Source: Phorcus lineatus (lineage: Eukaryota > Mollusca > Gastropoda > Trochida > Trochidae). Taken from it: a stretch of DNA of 64,000 bases. Both the position numbers and the translations under genes were made by a program. This document shows, piece by piece, positions 55,671 through 64,000 of this stretch. The stretch covers positions 6,200,001-6,264,000 of the forward strand of contig OV121081.1 of the NCBI GenBank assembly GCA_921293015.1, given 5' to 3'. The notes under the pieces were generated by a model that worked only from the letters and a program-made list of their open reading frames with translations, was not told where the DNA came from and made no database searches. Within the stretch, counting starts at the first letter, position 1. Every line of letters starts with the position of its first letter.

Positions 55671-57814
55671 TACGTTGAATTAGCAGGAAGACTTTAGTGG
55701 TGGAAAACATACAATGATTCTTCACGAGTGCTGTTTGTGTGCATTCATTGTTGACCATCATAAATAACTCATGTTCAAAAGAATAACGTTTCAGTAAAGA
55801 TTAGTGAATCCGTGTTAATGATACTGACTGAATATTGTAGGAGGTTTGAAAATTTTCTATTTGGAAGCATGCAACAATATTTGGCAACCTGAATGCATGT
55901 TAGACAGACGGGACCGTCATATTCATGACAGCTGAGATGGTATGAGATTCAAGAAAGATGTCAGCTGCATTTTTAGTTTTATTGTCATCTATTTTAAAAG
56001 TATTTACTGTCTTACATGAATATACAGCTTACACAAAATATCCGAGTAACAGTATATTTTTTCTTGCCGGCGGTATACTTGTATAAGTTTTATAGCTGTT
56101 AAATAGAAATTGATGTTATTTTTTGCATCGGATCATACGTGTTTCGTGTAAATACTCAAACATCTACAGGTATTTAGTTTAATACCATATACATGACTAA
56201 TATGTCTCATGAATCGACAATGCAGAGGATAACTACCGAATTAGGCAAGTAAGTTATCGTTACATATTTCATATTATTTGAGTATGTGAAATAAAAAAGT
56301 AAATGTTTATCTTTATCTGTACTCTAGCTACTGACTTCCCATTCTGGCGTCTAGTGCTAATAAATTAAGAGAATTAACTACCAAGTAAGAAATAGATTTA
56401 TTGATCTATTATCCTTGTTCTTTAGTATAAAACAACTTTGCTTTTTTCAACAAGCGTTAGCCCATCATGTAAATTCACCTGTCTTAAATAATATCGATTG
56501 GGTTTTGCTTATAACATGACCCATGCACTGTCTTGGTGATTAATGGACTCTTCTGATCTATAGCCGTTTAAATTTCTACCTGAAACATCTGCCCGTTCTG
56601 TTTAAATTAATATCATATATATTCCATTACTGAAGTCTTCAAGTCGACCAGACGTCTCTTTCTTGATAAATTCTGAATTAAAATGGTCCTGCATTTTATA
56701 AGATCAGAATAGAAGGTCTGGAAATCGGTAAATCTGGCCCCTGTCTAATCAAGTTAGTACTAATCGGGACTTATGATCACATATATTTAGACTCGGGTGA
56801 TTAAAAACTACTTAGATCCTCCTATGTCAAAGGCGCTGGTCATGCTGCAGATTAAGTCAGTGTACCTGCAAAGGGGAACCAGTACAAGTGGGTTTTTTTC
56901 TTCAAGACAGTAAAACAAGACATTATGCATGCACAATTACAGCTTCGTTCTTGAGAGAAACAACATGGATCTTTGATTCATATGGAGTAATGCTATTAGT
57001 GACTTTGGTGTTTTATTAATGAACTTAATTTTGCTAATATTGATGTTCATTAAATTTTCTTAATTCATTTCAGTGCCCTCATCACACATGAAAGAAAACT
57101 TTGCCTTATTTGGACTTTGAAAAATGTTACGAGTTATCATCGATTTTGCTATTTTCAGAGAGATTTTATTCTTAAAGTTTAATATTGTTATCCATATAAC
57201 TCATAACTGAATTTCTTCATTAATCAAATCAAACAGTAAAACATTAAACACGGTAACAACATCTGGTTGGTGCAGCAAGTTTATGTACAGGCATATGTTG
57301 AATAACCCTACATTTGCACACTTACAAAAGTAGGGGTGACATTTCCACATGAAATGGACGGATTTTGTTTCAAAGTTGGTGTAATTTAACTTCTATGTAC
57401 TGTCGTTAAATGTGCTCTTATCTTCAAAGTATACGTAAAGTTAAGTTTATGTGAAAACCGTGTATTAGTCCATTAATGTTTTCCAAAGTGTGATATCTTG
57501 AAAAACATCTCATTTTCATGTATGAGAATATACAAATGTAATCTTGCTTTCAGTTATGACTAAACCATGATCGAAGTAACTCGTTTTGATTCATTATAAA
57601 ATATATATATCATCCGATTTAGTTATTACCAAGACGACCTGTAAAGGAATTCTAATTCAAAGTATTTAAATGTCTTATACGCTGTATAATGAGACGAAGT
57701 CTGTGAAAAATAAAAGTGTACTATTTTCCGAACAAACGATATCATAGAATGTAGTCATTTTGGAAATAGTTATTTAGGAATGATAGTAAACATACTAATG
57801 ATAAAGAGGTAATT
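55671..57814. other. non-coding stretch, nothing recognised
   Basis: AT-rich, no frame of note, no clear repeat. Confidence 0.4.
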
Positions 57815-57842
57815 AAGGATTCAGCAGAAATGCTGAATCCTT
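57815..57842. repeat. perfect 12-bp-stem hairpin at the start of a probable repeat
   Basis: AAGGATTCAGCA, loop GAAA, TGCTGAATCCTT. It is followed by a TTATTATTATTT-type tract and non-coding text to about 58.4 kb. I know similar hairpin-plus-TTATT-rich leaders from dispersed invertebrate repeats, so this may be one terminus. Confidence 0.7.
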
Positions 57843-58530
57843 ATTGTTATTGGCGTGTTTTATTATTATTTTTATTCCACCGATTTTGTCATCACGATTC
57901 AGCCAATACCGCTCAAGCGATTACAGCCAAACTTGCCAGCCTAGTAGAGCTTCATGAGACGAAGCCACAATAAGCTTTTGGGCTTAATCGGCTTAAGCGT
58001 TAAAGGCACAGTACGATCCAAAGTGCGAAAAATTAACATGGGAAAAGTTTTCAAAATGCACTTAGAGACTTGAAACTTGTTTTAAAAGATGCGCAATAAA
58101 ATTGCAAGCAAAAAAGTAAATCATGTCAAATTCGTAAGTCACGTGGTTTGGGCGCCATCTTGAATTTACGCACTTTTTAGGAATGTCCGACCCCATGCAC
58201 TTTTGAGCGATCACTACACTGCTGCTACTTGCAGTAGAGAGATGATACTTACACGGTTACACGGCTAAATGATTGGTGTAAAACAAGTTTGTCTTGGAAT
58301 TCGCAAATTCCTAATACTTCTACCACAATAACCACTCAAAGTCAGTGAATTTTCAAAAATCGCCAACTACAAGGGCAGATGACTGAAAAACCTACCCGTC
58401 GAATTTCATGAATTTTGCATGAGAGGTAAACATGATCGAGGTCTTTAAGAATCAAGAATAAAATGGATCGCGAACAGTCATTTCAGTTCACACAAGGGAG
58501 TGAAAGTTTGCATCATACTATATGTCAATT

Positions 58531-58800
58531 AAGTGCGTTAGCAAGGGTTATATTGCAAATAATTGAAGGAAAACATCAATATTGAAGAACGGTCAAGACG
58601 TGTGACATGTGCAAATGCAGGTACATGCGCTCCTGCATGTGTGAAAGGGCAAAAGTTGACAGAAATACTCTACATTGCTCTTGTAGCAAGATTCGCTGAG
58701 TGCGTTAGCAAGGGTTAATTTGAAAAGTTGAAGGAAAACACCCTTCCTGTCAAGACATGCGACATGGGGCAGAAGTTTGAAGAAATACTCTTCGATGTCT
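58531..58800. repeat. imperfect tandem duplication
   Basis: The unit starting AGTGCGTTAGCAAGGGTT near 58,535 recurs from about 58,698 with a shared order of motifs (GAAGGAAAACA, GTCAAGAC, GAAATACTCT). The second unit lacks about 60 bp. Confidence 0.75.
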
Positions 58801-61060
58801 TATGAATTATCACGTAATTTACAGTCTAGAGAAGGCCGAAATGGCTTTATGCAGCAGAAGTCCGTACGACTGGACGTATGGACAGCGTGCGCGAGATGAC
58901 CAAATGCACACAAGTGCGGCAAGAGCTGTCAAAATCTGATCAGACAGGCAGAGAAGCGAGCAAAAAAGCCTGCCTGACTGACCTGAGCTGAGCTGAGTGA
59001 CTGACATAGTCTTGATTATTTATATATATAAAGATCCTCAACCTATGTACCAGCATTCGGGAACTATATTCCAGTGTCGGCAAAGCACTTGATCTCGCCA
59101 AAGGAAAACACTAGCCCTTGTTCAACTTTCACACCTCTACTGCCTCCCCTGCAGATACCCCTTACATTTTGATCTTGTTGCTTTCTTGCCTCAACTGGCA
59201 GCAGGCCGTGTACATCGAGTAAACCTCACTTCCGCTCCTATGTCTCGCTACGTACTGTAAACGTATACAAAACCTCATTTTCCTTCACAATACGGCTTAA
59301 TCAACTGCAGTGTACTAAAAATGTCTTCAAAACGCTATCTAAACTTGCAAAAGCACTTAGTTTGCCCCCAAGAGCCACGGGTGCTCATATTTTGCTGAAT
59401 CCTGTCATTGTCGTCGCTTGCGACTATATTTTTACTTTGATTTTGGTTTCAATGTTCCGTAGTATTACTATTCTGTAATTAGGCAAATTTACTGTTCAAG
59501 TACGAATAGGGCCTTTTCTAGAACTTAAGAAATTGAATTTTTAAATAAACCGTATACACTATGATATAAATGAATATTGTTTTCAGCTTAACCATTTCGC
59601 TGAAGTTGTCATTTCAGAAAGGCATGGTAATGTAGATGAAATTATTTCGGTTTACTTCATACATTGTTCTTTATATTAGACTATTCTTAATTTAATAGGT
59701 TAAAAGCCATAATTAGTTAAGCCTAGATCTGCTTCTTTGGAAATATTTCTTGAAATATCTTTTGATTCGTTAATCTTTATCCAAGTACATAGCTTGATCT
59801 GAACATGTCTAATTAGAATTAGCCTCAATGTAATTGATAACTGACATTTCTCTTTTCAAAAGATTTTGAACTCAATAGAACAGCAGTTAGTCGAGTGGAA
59901 AGGATCAAATTAGCTTTTTCATCTCCGGCACGAATAAAAATGGGGCAACCATTGATTGGATGATTTGGCGTAAGTATAATTTCACTTCGCGCATCAGAAC
60001 TATATTTTTCATATTCAGCTTTTAATGTTATTTAAAATCTTTTTTAAATGCTCAAGTCTCGTAATTGGTTTTTTAAAAGTGCAAATGTCTCTATATCTTT
60101 TGGCACATAACCGTATATGATGAAATAGTGGGGTTTTAATTTTTTAGAGGGGTCTCATTGAGTTGACCAAACCAGGACAGGATATTTTTCCAAATTTGAG
60201 ATCATTGATAATATACCTATCCAATTTATACTTGATTCCAAAAGGTTTTGTTACCTCACATTAATTTACATAGCACATATTTTCATTTCCTTATTGTAAA
60301 AAGGAGAGTATTGCATTAATAATCAGTTTTCTTAAATCTTGAGGTCTTGACGTTAGGCATCTCGTTTATTTCCTTTAATAAAAGTAGAAGTCTTGTGCCC
60401 TTCAGTCCTTCGTCTATATTTAGAAAGTTACCAAATTTCTAAAGAATTCTGTCCTCAGTATTAGGTATATAAAGAATATAAACTCAAGATTTTGAAAAGT
60501 TGCTCGTATCAAATACATGTACTTTTTTTTTAAATCCGCAAAATTAAAAAAACATAATACTTTATAGAAAGAATTGAATATTTTATTAACTAGTTACATT
60601 GAAGTTCCTTAAGAATTGTGATTATTTGATGAAAGCGTCAACTTCCAAATCGGTGTTTTCCAGACATTTACTTGCAATAAAAGTGAAGAAGTGTATTGTA
60701 TGGTATTGCGTTTATCGTGCTTGTGTGTTCTTGGATGATAAATGCTTGATATTGACGATACCAAGCACATACAGGCATAATATAATCTATATTTCATTGA
60801 ACGTGTTTTAGGATATAGATTTTGATTTTCAAAACTCAAGATTACACTTCTACCGAACAAGCCAACGAAGGATACTTTTTATTTCGTCAGGTCATTTGAT
60901 GTAAAAGCATTAATACAAAATCAATTTTGTCATACTGTTTGAAAAGTTCAACCACCCTGACATCAATTTGAATTGTTCTTCTCGTAAACCTTACTCGTCC
61001 ACTTCATCTAGATCTGTAACTTCAAAAGATAAACAAATCATAAGAACACGATTAAAAAAT
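58801..61060. other. non-coding stretch, nothing recognised
   Basis: Overlapping frames 60,599-60,811 (plus) and 60,609-60,860 (minus) have no recognisable motif. Confidence 0.35.
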
Positions 61061-61063
61061 TTT

Positions 61064-61143
61064 TTGTTTATGTGACGATGTGAGAAAGGTCTCTGTTAAC
61101 ATATCAGACAATTTTAATGGTATTAAATGTTGATCGTCGAGAA
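61064..61143. repeat. direct repeat flanking LINE remnant, left
   Basis: About 75 bp, TTGTTTATGTGACGATGTGAG to TTGATCGTCGAGAA less the last bases, matching 62,768-62,843 with substitutions and small indels. Confidence 0.6.
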
Positions 61144-61229
61144 TACGTCCTTTACTACTGGCCGAAGTGTGGCTTTCGAAGACTTAATCGACATGCAGAA
61201 AAGTTTCCTACAAAATGTTAATGTGGAGT

Positions 61230-62570
61230 TTGCTCTTAAACTTAAATGCGGATTTCGAGAAGGTTATTCTGCTTCAGTGTCAACCTTCATCATTAAAAAA
61301 AACAATCTCTCCGTATACACAGAGAGGGTCCAGTATACAGCGCCTTTTTAGACAATGAAACCTTCGATCGGATCCAGCATAATGGACTGCTAGTAAAACT
61401 GTACCTATACAAGGTCGCATCTTGTAAACCAGAGTTATGGACATTCATCTGCAATCCATTCTCTTAATGGATGTAAAAGCCGAACGTTCAACATTAAACA
61501 AGGTGTAGGACAAAGGAGAGTACTCTCAGCTTTCATGTTCCTGGTATCAACGACCTTATCAAAGATATAATGTCGATAAATTTGTTCGTGGTGGATATTA
61601 ACATATCCATAGTACACTTCTAGTCGACGACAAAACACTGCTCAGCCCCAAGCCAAACGGACCACATGTCTTGTTGAACTCTCTCCAGATATATTTGCTG
61701 CGTAATGGCATCTTATCTACAATGCAGATTAAAGCTGTGTCATTGTTTTCAAGTAATTATACCTTGTTCATTCAATGCCTGTAAGTTGTAAACAATTATC
61801 ACTGAAACAGAATATAAAAAAACATGGATCAAATTCAAAGATTATTTTAGAGATTAATTCACAACTCCCATAGACGATCGTCAACGCTCTCAACTTTGTT
61901 AAGATTGGGGTTATGGAACAGTTATGGAAATATTGAACTACTCATGCTATTCGGTCGATTTTGTCGGGACCTACGACAAAATGGGCGCAGAGGAGGCAAC
62001 AATAAAAGGGTTCTTTTACTCAGAATACTCAGAATAGGACAGCTTGTGGTAAATAACATATGTCCTAGATGGTTTACCCCTGATCTGATACAAATATAGC
62101 GGAAGTACGGTTAATGGGCGTCAGTGAATGAATTCATGAAGACAGGCTCTTTTCCTAGTTATATAGAGTGGAACAGAGTTGCGAATGAGAAAATAGCATA
62201 GGAGGAAATATATGTGGTTATCAATGCTCAATCAGACGCCAGAAATAAGTCGTTATGCAAGTGTTCACAATGCGTCAGCTCCACACAGACTCTGGGTACA
62301 TGTAAACTATGTTCACAGTCTATAGTTGAACTTGGTATACTACAACTGTAAGCGCCATATCTCTAAGATATGATATTTAATGTGAAGAAATTGTGAAACA
62401 CCAACACCTTTACTGCACTTTACTTTCTAAGGGCAATGGATCGTTTGAAATGTTATTTGACAGCATGACTCTCGAATGTTACATGCAATTCGAAGGTTGT
62501 GATGATGACGATTACCACAAATATAGGTGGTATCACGCTTCTAATGGTAAACCTGACACTGCATGAGTGG
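61230..62570 (+). pseudogene. highly decayed non-LTR retrotransposon (RT to C-terminus)
   Basis: Plus-strand pieces in order, with frameshifts and stops between nearly all: FLDNETFDRIQHNGLLVKLY (motif A region, near 61,340-61,410), NGCKSRTFNIKQGVGQRRVL then SAFMFLV (motif B), LLVDDKT-like motif C remnant near 61,620, LLRLGLWNS..LLMLFGRFCRD (61,896-61,970), and WLSMLNQTPEISRYASVHNA then HRLWVHV (62,213-62,310). Catalytic residues are largely lost. This wording differs from the 25.3 and 34.2-kb LINEs, so it is a third lineage. Clade not determined. Confidence 0.72.
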
Positions 62571-62767
62571 GCTGTCTCCATTGAGATTAAAGATAAATGT
62601 GTCACCTCCTGGAACCTACAAGCACTGTTTAATCTATGAATCTACTTGTGAAATAAGTCAATATGTCCATGTAAATACTGTCAATCATTTGTTCTGAGTT
62701 ATTTGTTGTACTCTTAATGGAAGAAATAAATGTTAAGGCCATTCATTCTTTCATTCAAATGCAGATG

Positions 62768-62843
62768 GTTTGTTTGTGTGACGATGTGAGTCTCCATTAA
62801 TATAAATGACCATTTTATTTATATCATATATTGATCATTGAGA
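62768..62843. repeat. direct repeat flanking LINE remnant, right
   Basis: Partner of 61,064-61,143, offset about 1.7 kb. Confidence 0.6.
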
Positions 62844-64000
62844 AACGGCTTTGTAAATTTACATTTTGTAAAAAGGATTTATACCCAATGAAAACAGTAA
62901 ATCTATAGATCATCCTCGAAAATTTGTCCTCGAAAATACACAGGATTATATCGTGCCCAATTTCCGGAATTGCCCATTCCCTCGGTTTTGGCAGTCGCCC
63001 GCTCCTTTCAAGGTGATAATTTAATGAGAGCGTCACCTATATGACTTCATTCATCTGTCGAAAGGTAGCTCCATACACTGTTACACATTATATATATTTC
63101 GTTACTTAAAACTGTGTCAATGTATTATTACATGATGAAATGAAAAGTTTTTTTACACAGTAAATTTTCTGATTATTTATCTAGTTACGCATCTGTTGTC
63201 AGTAGTTTTGGCGAGCATTTAAAGGATAAAGCTGATAAGACACTACTAGTGCTAAAGCAATTAGAAAATCATTGCTTGATAACGACACAAGAAGCTGTGT
63301 CGAAACGTCGCATTCTAAGAATATAGAAGTTGTCATCCATATATTCGTCTCTTATCTCAATTAGGAAATGTTTTATTATCGAACTTAATGATTGGAGTGA
63401 TAGATATTAGGTACTATTTTGTTTATGCCTTTTTTTCTTTTTTAAAGAGTTGTTTCATTTTTTCCGAATAAACTTAAATTTTACGTTTTGCTTCTTGGCC
63501 TGCAGTTGTTGTGAAGTACAAATGCATAACAAATAACAAGACCAATCGCATTCAATACCCTTACGTAATGCATGTGCCTAAGTGCCAAGTAAAATTAATC
63601 CTACAAACTGTGTGTGGTTTTAGAGAATACAGAATCGAGAATCACTGAACAACACAGTCAAACTGATCTTTTCATCTTATCCCAGAGTGAATGAATGAGC
63701 AATTATTGACACCTTTAAGTCCATGAGATTTGTTGCACAATCATCGAGAAGCTACCATTGATTGGAATCGGTAAGCACTTTTGCTCAAACCCTGGGAATA
63801 GGAAATTCTAAATATGTGAACATACATGCGTATGAATAGTTTGTTTACATTTTACTTTTGAGAACTGTTTAAACACAATATTGTGCCATGAAACTAATAC
63901 CTCTCAACAAAGAAAATGATATAGATACGGTTATTTGATCTTCAAGTACTGCTCTTGTAGCATACAGTGTATGAAGCGACATTGCTTATATCAATATATA
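62844..64000. other. non-coding stretch, nothing recognised
   Basis: No supported feature. The motif AAGCTGTGTCGAAACGTCGC near 63,290 has the look of a dispersed repeat end, but there is no second copy in the window. Confidence 0.35.

Noticed and set aside
1-64000. CRISPR array, bacterial operon or rRNA
   Set aside because: No regularly spaced short repeats, no dense coding, no ribosome-binding-site pattern and no rRNA text. All features point to an animal genome.

Overview
This is eukaryotic, AT-rich, intron-scale DNA. It has no operons, no dense coding and no rRNA or plausible functional tRNA gene. A molluscan host is the best guess, possibly a gastropod. The basis is two SINE-like families ending in a (T/C)GTTAAACCC-AACTCAC(T/C)CAC tail of the kind I associate with gastropod and bivalve genomes, plus a matching mix of Tc1/mariner, PIF/Harbinger-like and non-LTR elements. 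The phylum call is inference.

Layout. 0.56-4.71 kb: a 5'-truncated L1/Tx1-like LINE on the minus strand, bracketed by 148-bp direct repeats. 5.0-6.2 kb: a tRNA-derived repeat and a dead mariner containing an internal inverted duplication. 9.4 kb: a 66-bp-arm palindrome. 10.14-10.34 kb: an exact 104-bp tandem duplication. 12.74-15.51 kb: a 2.77-kb terminal-inverted-repeat (TIR) element. 17.6-38.9 kb: an old tandem segmental duplication, copy A about 17.6-29.0 and copy B about 29.0-38.9, in which the copies differ mainly by private transposon insertions. A carries a full-length Tc1 element with an intact 336-codon transposase (21.97-23.50), a 1.25-kb inverted-repeat element and a decayed LINE. 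B carries a palindrome-ended 0.97-kb element, a LINE with a target-site duplication (TSD) and poly-A (34.2-35.9), and a PIF/Harbinger-type MITE (37.73-38.11). 40.8-41.0 kb: an exon-like segment. 41.7-42.6 kb: another TIR element. 43-56 kb: SINE copies of two families, a decayed ORF, two Tc1 remnants and a 215-bp TA-flanked MITE. 57.8-62.6 kb: a hairpin repeat, an imperfect tandem repeat and a decayed LINE remnant.

The only complete, apparently intact coding sequence is the Tc1 transposase. The best evidence for a host gene is a pair of minus-strand exon-like segments: R (40,836-41,043, with a donor GT) and P (copies at 18.7, 30.7 and 37.5 kb). They join in phase and are repeated through the duplicated units, which suggests the remains of a tandem gene family whose function I cannot name. 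Most other space is intronic or intergenic. All similarity statements come from reading by eye; no search was run.
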